From contig JADQCB010000037.1 in assembly GCA_016278325.1 (NCBI GenBank), forward strand, positions 52,814 through 116,813: a stretch of 64,000 nucleotides of DNA. Direction: 5' to 3'. How positions within the stretch are numbered: position 1 is the first letter of the stretch; the number at the start of each line of letters is the position of its first letter. The notes under the pieces are model-generated. The model did no database searches. It worked only from the letters and a program-made list of their open reading frames with translations, and was not told the DNA's origin. Below are positions 26,896 through 37,400 of this stretch, piece by piece. The position numbers and the translations under genes are program-made. The DNA is from Actibacterium sp. GTDB lineage: Bacteria; Pseudomonadota; Alphaproteobacteria; Rhodobacterales; Rhodobacteraceae.

Positions 26896-27725
26896 GCGCC
26901 AAGCGCCGCGGCATGGAACGCGACGTGATCGCGCATGAACGAGGCGACGAAGAAATAGCTGTGGTCATAGCCCTTTTGCATCCGCAACGTCGCCGGCTGG
27001 CGGGTCTCGGCCAGCACGGCGGCCAGCGCCTCGGGGCGGAGCCGGTCGAGAAACTGATCGGCGGCTCCCTGGTCGATCAGGATCGGCCCGTCGAACCGGG
27101 CGCCGGTCAGCAGCAGGCTGGCATCATGGCGCGCCCAGCGGGATTCGTCGGCCCCCAGATAGGCCGACAGTTGCCTGCGCCCCCAGTCCGACGCCGTCGG
27201 GTTGGCAATCGGCGCGAAGGCGGACACACTGGAAAACCGCCCGGGCAGCCCCAGCGCCAGCGTCAGCGCACCATGCCCGCCCATCGAATGGCCGGTAATC
27301 GCCTGGCGGGCTTCGTCGAGGGGGAAATTGTTGAACAACAGCCGTGGCAGGTCGCTCGCCACATAATCCCACATGCGATAATGCGGCGCCCAGGGTTTCT
27401 GCGTCGCGTTGACATAGAACCCCGCCCCCTTGCCCAGGTCGAAGGCGTCGTCGTCGGCCACATGATCGCCGCGCGGGCTGGTATCGGGAAATACCAGCGC
27501 GATCTGGTGCTGCGCGGCCCAGGCCTGCGCGCCGGCCTTGGTCATCGCGTTCTCGTGAGTGCAGGTCAGCCCGGAAAGATACCATAGCAGCGGCACCGGT
27601 GCGCGCTGCGCTTTTTCGGGCAGGAACAGGCCGAAGGTCATGGTGCAACCGCACACATCCGAATCGTGCGAATACACGCCCTGCACGCCGCCGAAGCAGC
27701 GATTTTCCGATACCGTCTCGAACAT
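26892..27725 (-). CDS. fghA: S-formylglutathione hydrolase
   Basis: A 277-residue esterase-D type enzyme: [36 protein letters not shown], nucleophile [10 protein letters not shown], and [14 protein letters not shown] with the catalytic histidine. It releases formate and glutathione from S-formylglutathione, the last step of glutathione-dependent formaldehyde oxidation. The matching class III alcohol dehydrogenase is 3 kb away at 30628-31758. ATG 27725 is where homology begins; it is the first gene of the operon. Confidence 0.95.
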   Translation of the reverse strand: MFETVSENRCFGGVQGVYSHDSDVCGCTMTFGLFLPEKAQRAPVPLLWYLSGLTCTHENAMTKAGAQAWAAQHQIALVFPDTSPRGDHVADDDAFDLGKGAGFYVNATQKPWAPHYRMWDYVASDLPRLLFNNFPLDEARQAITGHSMGGHGALTLALGLPGRFSSVSAFAPIANPTASDWGRRQLSAYLGADESRWARHDASLLLTGARFDGPILIDQGAADQFLDRLRPEALAAVLAETRQPATLRMQKGYDHSYFFVASFMRDHVAFHAAALGA

Positions 27726-27783
27726 GCCCGTCTCCTGTCTGTTGTGCCTTCGGCCTAGCGCGCGCATGGCCGGCGGGCAAGAT

Positions 27784-28713
27784 TCAGAATTGCGCAACCC
27801 ATGCGATCACGGTGGAAACGGTCACGATGCTGAACGCGGTCGAAACCAGGATCGAAGCGGACACGCGATGCGGCGCCACACCGTAATGTTGTGCCAGGAT
27901 ATAGACATTGCCCGCCACCGGAAGCGAGGCACAGGCAATCATCACCCCCGCAGCGTAGCGATCGACCGGGAACAGGACCAGCGCGCCCAGGGCCACCGCA
28001 GCCGGATGCAGCACCAGCTTGGAAAAGGACAACCACCCGGCCACGGCCAGCCGCTCGGCGGATTTCGAGGCAAGCGAGGCGCCGATGGCAAAGAGCGCGC
28101 CCGGGGTTGCCGCGGCGCCCAGCGTCGTCAGGAAAGACTCCATCGGCCCCGGGATCGGCAGCGACAGCGCCGACCAGGCCAGCCCGGCAAGGATCGACAT
28201 GATCATCGGGTTCTTCACCAGCCCGCGCCCGACGCTCAGCAGGACGGCCGGGCGCATCCGCCCGTCGCGCCCGCCGGTGATCAGGACAACGATCAGGCTG
28301 CCGAACACGATCAGGTCGCAGGCCAGCACCATCATTACCGGGCCCACCGCCTGTTCGCCCAGAAGCAGGGTCAGCATGGGAATGCCCAGAAAGCCGACAT
28401 TGCCGATAACGGCGCATTGCGCCTCGATCGCGGCCTCCTCGACGCTCAGCCGGCGGGCAATGGCGACCCCGGTCGCCAGCAGGTAGATCGCGCCGCTTCC
28501 CAGCAGATAGGCAGCGATGAAGTTCCAGTCGAACAACGCACCCAGCGACAGGTTCGAGGAAAACCGGAACAGCATCGCCGACAGCGCGAAATAGAATACG
28601 AAGCGGGTCAGCCACGCGGTGGCGTCTTCGGGGAAAAACCCGCTCCGCCCCGCGACATAGCCCAGGCCGATCAGGGCGAAAAAGGGAAGCGTCTCAAGGA
28701 AAACCGGCAGCAT
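27784..28713 (-). CDS. AEC family (auxin efflux carrier-like) transporter
   Basis: A 309-residue membrane protein with about ten hydrophobic helices. The start (MLPVFLETLPFFALIGLGYV) and the two-repeat organisation with VIGNVGFLGIPMLTLLLG and IACASLPVAGNVYILAQHYG are typical of AEC permeases such as MdcF/YfdV. These export or exchange organic acids or related anions across the inner membrane. The substrate is unknown. Confidence 0.88.
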   Translation of the reverse strand: MLPVFLETLPFFALIGLGYVAGRSGFFPEDATAWLTRFVFYFALSAMLFRFSSNLSLGALFDWNFIAAYLLGSGAIYLLATGVAIARRLSVEEAAIEAQCAVIGNVGFLGIPMLTLLLGEQAVGPVMMVLACDLIVFGSLIVVLITGGRDGRMRPAVLLSVGRGLVKNPMIMSILAGLAWSALSLPIPGPMESFLTTLGAAATPGALFAIGASLASKSAERLAVAGWLSFSKLVLHPAAVALGALVLFPVDRYAAGVMIACASLPVAGNVYILAQHYGVAPHRVSASILVSTAFSIVTVSTVIAWVAQF

Positions 28714-28745
28714 GCCCTGCCCTTAGCACGGGTGGCCGACCCTCG

Positions 28746-29738
28746 CTAGCCGCTGCCGATCAGCACCCCGGCGGCAAAGACCAGCGCGCCGCCCAGCACC
28801 ACCTGGAACACCGCGCGCAGAAACGGTGTCTGCATGTATCGCTTCTGGATCCAGGCAATCGCCCAAAGCTCGACGAAGACGACGAGCATGGCGATTGCGG
28901 TGGCCGTCCAGAAATGCGGAATGAGGTATGGCAGCGCGTGCCCCAGCCCGCCGACCGTGGTCATCACCCCCGAGGCAAGGCCGCGCTTGAGCGGCGAACC
29001 GCGCCCGGAAATGACCCCGTCGTCATGCGCCGCCTCGGTGAAGCCCATCGAGATCCCCGCGCCGACCGAGGCCGCGAGCCCCACCAGGAAGGTGGTCCAG
29101 GTGTCCTGCGTGGCAAAAGCCGTGGCGAAAATCGGCGCGAGCGTGGAAACCGAGCCATCCATCAGCCCCGCCAGACCCGGCTGAACCCAGGTCAGCACGA
29201 ATTGACGGTGCGCGGTGCGATCCTCCTGATCGCGGGCATCGCCGGCCACATGCTCTTCCATCAGCGCGCCGGCGGTTTCGGTATGCCCGGCCTCGGCGGC
29301 GGCGAGATCGCCCAGCAGCTTGCGGGTGGCGGCGTCCTGCGTGCGCTGCGCGGCCCTGAGATAGAAATTATGGGCGTCACGCTCCATCATCTCGGCTTCT
29401 TCCCGGATCCGCTCCAACCCGAGATTCTGCACCAGCCAGACCGGCCGGCGGGCATAGAAACCCGACACATGCTCGCGCCGGATCAAGGGAATGACCGTGC
29501 CGAACCGCGCCTCGTGCAACTCGATCAGGCGGCGGCGATGCTCGTCCTCTTCGGCCGCCATGCCGTCGAAAACCCTGGCGCTGTCGGTATAGTCGCCGCC
29601 GCGCAGCTGCTCGGCGTAATTGCGATAGATCTGCGCGTCATCCTCTTCCGAAGAGATCGCGAGCGCCAGAATCTCCTGTTCGCTGAGATCGGAAAAATTC
29701 CGCCTTTGACTGAAGCCCGGGATCATGCCATTGCCCAT
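28746..29738 (-). CDS. mbfA: Membrane-bound ferritin / VIT1-type iron exporter
   Basis: A 330-residue fusion: an N-terminal ferritin-like (erythrin) domain with the diiron ligands in ISSEEDDAQIYRNYAE, AEEDEHRRRL, EAEMMERDAHNFY and AEAGHTE, followed by a VIT1/CCC1 membrane domain (GLMDGSVSTLAPIFA, GISMGFTEAAHDDG). MbfA exports iron and protects against peroxide in rhizobia, where Irr represses it. A perfect Irr-type box lies just upstream. The first ATG (29738) has no ribosome site and is only 7 bp from the box, so ATG 29726 (MIPGFSQRRNF) may be the real start. Confidence 0.92.
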   Translation of the reverse strand: MGNGMIPGFSQRRNFSDLSEQEILALAISSEEDDAQIYRNYAEQLRGGDYTDSARVFDGMAAEEDEHRRRLIELHEARFGTVIPLIRREHVSGFYARRPVWLVQNLGLERIREEAEMMERDAHNFYLRAAQRTQDAATRKLLGDLAAAEAGHTETAGALMEEHVAGDARDQEDRTAHRQFVLTWVQPGLAGLMDGSVSTLAPIFATAFATQDTWTTFLVGLAASVGAGISMGFTEAAHDDGVISGRGSPLKRGLASGVMTTVGGLGHALPYLIPHFWTATAIAMLVVFVELWAIAWIQKRYMQTPFLRAVFQVVLGGALVFAAGVLIGSG

Positions 29739-29744
29739 CCGTTG

Positions 29745-29761
29745 TTTAGAACGATTCTAAA
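29745..29761 (-). promoter_or_regulatory. Irr box / iron control element upstream of mbfA
   Basis: The sequence TTTAGAA-CGA-TTCTAAA is a perfect 7-3-7 inverted repeat and matches the ICE/Irr-binding consensus known from rhizobia. It lies 7 bp upstream of the first mbfA ATG. Irr binding here would repress mbfA when iron is scarce. Irr itself is not in the window. Confidence 0.85.
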
Positions 29762-29824
29762 ATACCCGGTTCCGCCGCCCTTGCAATGCGAAAATCCGCC
29801 GCGCCCGCGACAAATACCAGCCGA

Positions 29825-30547
29825 TCAATCGACCCGGCGCACATGCAACTGGTTTCCCTCGCGCTTGGTCTCGAAACGCTTGAGGTCCTGCACCAGGTCG
29901 CTGAGCTTGCGCTTGCCATAGGTGCGGGTGTCGAAATCCGGGTTGTCGGCGGTGATGAACTGACCGATCTGGCCCAGGGTGAACCAGTCACCCTCCTGGT
30001 CGATCTTTTCCATCGCGCGGATGATCAGCTCTGTCGCTTCTTCCGGCGCGCGCTTGCCCGGTATCGGGGCGGCGGGTTCGGCGCCTTTCTTGGGCGTCTC
30101 GGGCTCTTCGATCAGGTTCTCGATCAGAACGAACCGGTTGCACACGTTGCGCAGCGATACCGGGGCCTTCGCCTCGCCGATGCCGATGACATCCAGCCCC
30201 TGCTCGCGGATTCGACTGGCCAGGCGGGTGAAATCGCTGTCCGATGACACCAGGACGAACCCGTCGAAACGACCCGTGTGCAGAATGTCCATCGCGTCGA
30301 TCACCAGCCCGATATCGCTGGCATTCTTGCCCTTGGTATTCGACGTTTCCTGGTGCGCGATCAGGCCAAGGTTGCGCACCTTGTCGGCCCAGTCGGACAA
30401 GCGGGCGGATTTCCAGTCGCCATAGACCCGGCGCAGGGCGGGTTCGCCGAAACTGGTGATCTCTTTCAGGATCGCCTCGGCATATTTGGCCGGAATGTTG
30501 TCGGCGTCGATCAGGACGGCCAGGAGCGGTGGTTTGCCATTCGCCAT
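29825..30547 (-). CDS. NYN-domain (PIN-like) protein with C-terminal OST-HTH/LOTUS domain
   Basis: A 240-residue protein starting MANGKPPLLAVLIDADNIPA. The NYN nuclease-like domain carries the aspartates DADN, KNASDIGLVIDAMD and VSSDSDFTRLA. The C-terminal ~70 residues (FTLGQIGQFITADNPDFDTRTYGKRKLSDLV) form an OST-HTH/LOTUS module, a fold that binds RNA or partner proteins. It resembles LabA/DUF88 proteins; RNA cleavage or binding is inferred. ATG 30547 is preferred because the NYN strand begins soon after. Confidence 0.88.
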   Translation of the reverse strand: MANGKPPLLAVLIDADNIPAKYAEAILKEITSFGEPALRRVYGDWKSARLSDWADKVRNLGLIAHQETSNTKGKNASDIGLVIDAMDILHTGRFDGFVLVSSDSDFTRLASRIREQGLDVIGIGEAKAPVSLRNVCNRFVLIENLIEEPETPKKGAEPAAPIPGKRAPEEATELIIRAMEKIDQEGDWFTLGQIGQFITADNPDFDTRTYGKRKLSDLVQDLKRFETKREGNQLHVRRVD

Positions 30548-30627
30548 GACGTCTCTTTCCTTTCGGGGCGGACCATTTGGGAACCCGCCCGGCAATTGAC
30601 CGTTTCTGCCCGGCGCGCGCCGGGGGC

Positions 30628-31758
<1,131 letters not shown>

Positions 31759-31888
31759 GTCTCCGTCTCCTTGTTGCAAAGTCGGCCCAGACTGCGCCAA
31801 AGCCCCGGCAGGTGCAATACGTCCGCCACTTCGCCCCCCGGATCGGCCGGTGCAACCCCGGCCCGGCCGCCAGCCCGATCGGATCATG

Positions 31889-32533
31889 TCACAGGTTCTT
31901 TTCCTCATACGGGCAGATGTCGCGGATCAGGCAGTTGGCACAAGCCGGCTTGCGCGCCTTGCAGACATAGCGCCCATGCAGGATCAGCCAGTGATGGGCG
32001 TGCTGCTGGAACTCGACCGGGACGTTATCCTCGATCGCGCGCTCCACCGCCGCCACATCCTTGCCGGCGGCGATCCCGGTGCGGTTTCCGACGCGGAAGA
32101 TATGCGTGTCCACCGCCTGCGCGGGATAGTGGAACCACATGTTCAGCACCACGTTGGCGGTCTTGCGTCCGACGCCCGGCAGCGATTGCAGCGCGGCGCG
32201 CGACGAGGGCACCTCGCCGCCATATTCCTGCACCAGGATTCGCGACAGCCGCAGGACATTCTTTGCCTTGTTGCGATACAACCCGATCGTCTTGATATGC
32301 GCGATCAGCCCGTCCTCGCCCAGCGCAAGCATCTTCTCCGGGCTGTCCGCGACCTTGAACAACGATCGCGTCGCCTTGTTCACGCCCGCGTCGGTGGCCT
32401 GCGCGGAAAGCACCACGGCAACAAGCAGGGTAAAGGCGTTCACATGCTCCAGCTCGCCCTTCGGTTCGGGCTCGTGCGCATGAAAGCGACGAAAGATCTC
32501 GCGGATCGTGTGATAATCGCGTTGCGTTGCCAT
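31889..32533 (-). CDS. nth: Endonuclease III
   Basis: A 214-residue DNA glycosylase/AP lyase for oxidised pyrimidines. The helix-hairpin-helix LPGVGRKTANVVL with catalytic Lys, the catalytic Asp in VDTHIFRVGNR, and the C-terminal [4Fe-4S] cysteine set CKARKPACANCLIRDIC (C-x6-C-x2-C-x5-C) are all intact. It diverges from the AraC/MGMT DNA-repair fusion gene across 116 bp, making a small DNA-repair locus. Confidence 0.96.
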   Translation of the reverse strand: MATQRDYHTIREIFRRFHAHEPEPKGELEHVNAFTLLVAVVLSAQATDAGVNKATRSLFKVADSPEKMLALGEDGLIAHIKTIGLYRNKAKNVLRLSRILVQEYGGEVPSSRAALQSLPGVGRKTANVVLNMWFHYPAQAVDTHIFRVGNRTGIAAGKDVAAVERAIEDNVPVEFQQHAHHWLILHGRYVCKARKPACANCLIRDICPYEEKNL

Positions 32534-32649
32534 GGCGCAGGGATATGCCCTGCGCGTGCCGGCGGGGCAAGCCCTGTGGTTGGCGCATGTTCCGGGTCGC
32601 GCGCGCGGCGGCGATTGCCTATCCTGCCGCATGTCGATGGAGGCCCGGA

Positions 32650-33516
32650 ATGCAAGCACGCGCCACGGAAAGCACCTATCATTACCATGTCATACGCCGC
32701 GCCATCGAACGGATCGACGCCGCCGACGGCAGGATATTGTCGCTCGACGACCTGGCAGGCGAAATGCGGATGAGCCCGGCGCATTTCCAACGCCTGTTCA
32801 GCCGATGGGTCGGCGTATCGCCCAAGCGGTATCAGCAATATCTGGCGCTGGCACATGCCAGGACCCTTCTGCGCGAGAAGTTCACGACGCTGGAGGCCGC
32901 AGCCGGGGCGGGCCTGTCCGGCAGCGGCCGGTTGCATGACCTGTTCATCCGCTGGGAAGCGATGAGCCCCGGTGCCTTCGCGCGCAAGGGGGCGGGGCTG
33001 GAAATCGCCTATGGGTTCTTCGCCAGCCCCTTTGGCGAGGCACTTGCCATGGGAACCGACCGCGGCCTGTGCGGTCTGGCCTTCACCGAAGAGACCGGGC
33101 GCGCCGAAAGCCTGGCCGACCTGTCCGCCCGCTGGCCCGAGGCGACATTCGTCGAGGCCCCCGCGCGGCTGGCATCCGGCGTCCGCGCGGTTTTCTGCCA
33201 GAGCGGAACGGCGGATCTGCATCTGATGGGCGCGCCGTTCCAGATCAAGGTCTGGGAGGCGTTGCTTCGCATTCCCTCGGGCCGGGTGACCACCTATTCC
33301 GAGATTGCGCGCGCCATCGGACATCCCCGTGCGGTGCGCGCCGTGGGCACCGCCGTCGGGCGCAACCCGATCAGTTTCCTGATCCCCTGCCACCGGGCGC
33401 TGCGAAAATCCGGTGGGCTGGGCGGGTATCATTGGGGCCTGCCGGTCAAGCGCGCGATGCTGGCGTGGGAATCGGCGCGGGACGATTCCGAAATCCGGAA
33501 ACTCCATTCGCAATAG
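32650..33516 (+). CDS. AraC-type DNA-binding plus O6-alkylguanine methyltransferase fusion (Ada-like, truncated N-terminus)
   Basis: A 288-residue protein. Residues ~10-115 are an AraC HTH (LAGEMRMSPAHFQRLFSRWVG), followed by the alkyltransferase domain ending in FLIPCHRALRKSGGLGGYHWG, with the acceptor cysteine in PCHR. The N-terminal zinc/methyl-phosphotriester domain of full Ada (four cysteines) is absent, so it repairs O6-alkylguanine but cannot use Ada's usual methylation trigger. Whether the AraC part regulates genes is unclear. ATG 32650 is used; a GGAGG lies upstream. Confidence 0.9.
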   Translation: MQARATESTYHYHVIRRAIERIDAADGRILSLDDLAGEMRMSPAHFQRLFSRWVGVSPKRYQQYLALAHARTLLREKFTTLEAAAGAGLSGSGRLHDLFIRWEAMSPGAFARKGAGLEIAYGFFASPFGEALAMGTDRGLCGLAFTEETGRAESLADLSARWPEATFVEAPARLASGVRAVFCQSGTADLHLMGAPFQIKVWEALLRIPSGRVTTYSEIARAIGHPRAVRAVGTAVGRNPISFLIPCHRALRKSGGLGGYHWGLPVKRAMLAWESARDDSEIRKLHSQ

Positions 33517-33620
33517 CTTGCCAAAATGCGCCCCGGCCCGACCGCGGACCTTTGTTTCAAGGCCGGGCATGATTATATCTTAACCATCGAGGAATCCTGT
33601 CTATTGGAAAGAGACATATC

Positions 33621-34286
33621 ATGATTAGCCCGAAAGCTTCCCTTGCGCTGGTTCTTGTCGGCGCCCTTGGCCTGAGCGCCTGCACCGATCCGTCGGTTCG
33701 AACGGAAAACCCCAAGCAACGGACGCTGGAAGGCGCGGCCGCGGGCGCCACATTGGGCGCGATCACCGGCGCGCTTCTGGGCGACGATTCCGAGTCGCGC
33801 AACAAGGGCGCCTTGGCGGGCGCCGTGGTCGGGGGCATCGCCGGCAGCTATATCGGCTCGCGCCTCGACAAGCAGGCGCAGGAGCTTCAGCAGGACTTCG
33901 GCAACGACCAGATCCGGGTGGTCAACACCGGCTCGGAATTGATCGTGACGATGCCGCAGGATATCCTGTTTGCTACCGACAGCGCCACCGTCAACACGGG
34001 GCTGCAAAGCGATCTGCGGGTGCTGGCGCGCAGCCTGAACGACTATCCCGACACGACGGTCCAGGTCATCGGCCACACCGACAATACCGGTTCGGCCGAG
34101 TATAACCAGGCGCTCTCGCTGCGGCGGGCACAGTCCGTCGTCTCGGTGCTGAACGGGGCCGGCGTGGCGTCCTGGCGTCTGCGGGCCATCGGCCGCGGCG
34201 AGGATCAGCCGATCGCGTCGAACTACACCGTGGAAGGACGCGCGCAGAACCGCCGGGTCGAGATCGTGATCCGCCCGACGAACTGA
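33621..34286 (+). CDS. OmpA-family outer-membrane lipoprotein (YiaD-like)
   Basis: A 221-residue protein with a lipoprotein signal peptide ending in the lipobox LSAC (acylated Cys ~21), glycine-zipper repeats (AAAGATLGAITGALLGDD, GALAGAVVGGIAGSYIG), then a C-terminal OmpA/MotB peptidoglycan-binding domain (HTDNTGSAEYNQALSLRRAQ, GRGEDQPIASN, NRRVEIVI). It probably anchors the outer membrane to the wall. A strong terminator follows. Confidence 0.93.
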   Translation: MISPKASLALVLVGALGLSACTDPSVRTENPKQRTLEGAAAGATLGAITGALLGDDSESRNKGALAGAVVGGIAGSYIGSRLDKQAQELQQDFGNDQIRVVNTGSELIVTMPQDILFATDSATVNTGLQSDLRVLARSLNDYPDTTVQVIGHTDNTGSAEYNQALSLRRAQSVVSVLNGAGVASWRLRAIGRGEDQPIASNYTVEGRAQNRRVEIVIRPTN

Positions 34287-34310
34287 CCCCTTGCACGACG
34301 CCAAGAAAGG

Positions 34311-34334
34311 CCGGGGCCTGCGCCCCGGTCTTTT
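34311..34334 (+). terminator. Rho-independent terminator after the OmpA lipoprotein gene
   Basis: A 7-bp GC stem (CCGGGGC / GCCCCGG) with a 4-base loop CTGC is followed by TCTTTT, starting 24 bp after the stop codon. Confidence 0.9.
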
Positions 34335-34402
34335 CGGGCCGAAACGGCCCGCGGCGGAATTTCGGGGAAGATGACGGGCGGATTGGCAGGTAGCACCCCC
34401 CG

Positions 34403-37400
34403 TTACCCCGGCAGATCCAGAACTTCGCGAACCTTGGCCAGAAGATCATCCCGCCGGTAAGGCTTGCCCAGGAAATGGATGCCTTCGTCCAACCGGCCGT
34501 GGTGAAGGATGACGTTCTCGGTGTAACCGGATGTGAACAGGATCTTCAGATCCGGCCTTTGCGCCAGCGCCGCGTCGGCCAGTTGCCGCCCGTTCAGCCC
34601 GCCCGGCATGACGATGTCGGTGAACAGAAGATCGATGTCACCCATGTCTTGCAGGATTTCCAAGGCCCCGGGCCCGGTGCCTGACGGGGTGACGCGGTAT
34701 CCCTGGTCCCTGAGCTGGGCGACCAGATGCTTCCTGACCGCCGCATCGTCCTCGACCACGAGGATATGTTCGGCGCCACCCCGCACGCGCGGTTGGGCGG
34801 GGCTGTCGGGCACGGGAATCTCGGTCTCGCCGGCGCAGGGCAGATAGATCCTGACCGTGGTCCCGACGCCCGGCTCGGAATAGATCCTGGCATGGCCGCC
34901 CGATTGTTTCGCAAAGCCGAAGACCATGCTCAGCCCCAATCCGGTGCCCTTTCCCGTGGCCTTGGTGGTAAAGAACGGCTCGAACGCCTTTTCGCGAACC
35001 TCCGGCGTCATCCCCGGCCCGGTGTCCGAGACGGAAATCACGACGTAATCGCCCGGGTCAACGTCGATGTTGGAAGAATTGACGCTGTGGTCCAGGTTGA
35101 CGCGCCCGGTTTCGATCACCAGCCGGCCGCCATCGACCATCGCATCGCGGGCATTCAGCACGATGTTCAGAATCGCCAGCTCCAGCTGGACGGGGTCGGC
35201 CTCGATGATGCACGGCTCCACGGCTGGACAGATTTCCAGATCGATATTCCGTTCCAGCGTCCGCTTGAGCAGCCCTTTCACCCCGGCAATCAGGTGATTT
35301 GCATTTATCATGCGGGGCTGAAGCGGTTGTTGCCGCGAGATGGCCAGCAATCGCTGGCCAAGCTCGGCGCCCCGCTCGGCGGCGGAAAGCGTATCCTCGA
35401 CCATCGACCGAAGCTCGGGCCGATCGACAAGCCTGCCGCTGAGAATCTCGGAATTTCCCATGATGATCGTGAGCAGGTTGTTCATGTCATGCGTCACGCC
35501 ACCGGTGAGCTGGCCGATCGCTTCCAGCTTTTGCGACTGTCGCAACCGCTCTTCGGTCTGTTTGCGTTCGCTCACATCGGTCATGCAGCCCAGGACCCGG
35601 GCCGGCTTGCCCTTCGCATCGCGCATGATGAAGCCGCGATCCATGACATGGGCAACGGACCCGTCGGCACGCAAATAGCGATATTCGGATTGCCAGGTGG
35701 AACCGGCGCCATCTATCGTCTGCTGGAAAGCGTCCGCCACGCGCGCCCTGTCATCCGGGTGAACGCGCCTTTCCCACGCCTCCGGGCTGCGCGGCACCGG
35801 CGTCCGATCGTAGCCGAAGGTCGTTTGCATGTTTTCGTTCCACCACATCATGTCCGTGGTGGCGTCCCAGTCCCAGATCACGTCATGCGTCGCCAGGGAC
35901 AGCAAGCGGAAACGTTCCTGGCTTTCCAGCAGCGCCAGTTCCTGCGCCTTGCGCGCCGAAATATCGCGCTCCACCGCGACGAAATGGGCGGGCCGGCCGT
36001 CTTCATCCAGAAGCGGCGTTATCTCGACTTCCAGCCAGAATTCGGTTCCGTCCTTTCGGTAATTCCGCAATTCGGACCGGACCGAGCGACCGGCGCTGAT
36101 GGCCTGCCTGATCCGGTCCAGCTCCGCCCTTTGGGTATTCGGCCCCTGAAGGATCCGCGGCGTCTTGCCGATCACCTCATCCCGTTTGTAGCCGGTAATC
36201 GCCTCGATGGCATCGTTGACATAGACGATCCGCGGCCCGTCCGGTGCATCGATCTGCTGCCCCTCGGTGATGAGCAGGATGTCGTTCTGCCGTGAAACCG
36301 CCGCATCGAGAAGCCGCAGATGCTCTTGCGTCTTTCGGGCGTCGGTGACATCGCGGAAATAGACCGCAAGCCCGTCATCGGTGGGATAGGCATTGACCTC
36401 GAACCAGCCATCGAGAGGCGCCGGAACATGGGCCACGAAACGCACGGTCCTGGCCTCGCGGATCGCGGTTTCGTATTCGCGCTTGAACCGGGTGCCGGCG
36501 GTTTCGGGAAATTCCGTCCAGACATTCCTGCCGATCAGCGTCTCGGCGCTGCGCCCCAGTATCTCTTCGGCCCTGGAATTCAGGTACCGGAAACACCAAT
36601 CGGAATCGAGCGTCATGAACCCGTCGCTGATGTTTTCCAGCGTCTGCATCAGGCGTTCCGACACGGCCTTTGCCTCGTCCCGCATGAAGACAAGTTCGGA
36701 AACGTCCTGCAAGGCGCCGCGCACGCAGCGGATCGCCCCGTCCGCGCCACGCTCGGGCTCGCCGATCGCGCGGACCCATTTGCGCCGCCCGGTCGCCGAC
36801 ACGATTTGCAGCGTCTCGTCATACGGGGTGCCATCCATCACCGCCGCCTGGAACGCCGCGCGCAAGCGACCGCGGTGTTCCGGCACATAGAATTCGAACG
36901 ATTCCTCCAGTGACGGCGCCTTGAGGCCGGGCATGTCGTGAATGATGTCGGTCCCTTCGCCCCAGGTTACGCCGAGCGGCTCCAGATCGACGCGCCAGCT
37001 GCCAAGACGAACCATCCGTCCGGCAAGGCGCAGCAGGTCGGACATCTGTTCGGCCCGCTTTTCGATCCGGCGAATATCGGTGATATCCTGGGTCAACACC
37101 GACAGGACCGGGCGCTGCCCGATCTCGACGACCTCGCCGATCTCGCGCATGATCCGCTCGGTGCCGCCCGCCCCGCGGGCGCGGAATTCGACCTCGAAAC
37201 CATGTTTCTCGCGGATCGCGGCCTCCTGAGTCTCGACATATCGGGCACGATCGTCGGGATGCACGAGGGCCAGAAATTCGTCGCGCGCGTTGCCGAAGGT
37301 CGTGGGCGAAACCCCGAACAGGTCGTAAAGTTCGGGCGACCAATGCGCCCGCCCGGTGTTCAGATCCAGCTCCCAATGGCCAAGCCGCGCAAGACGCTGG

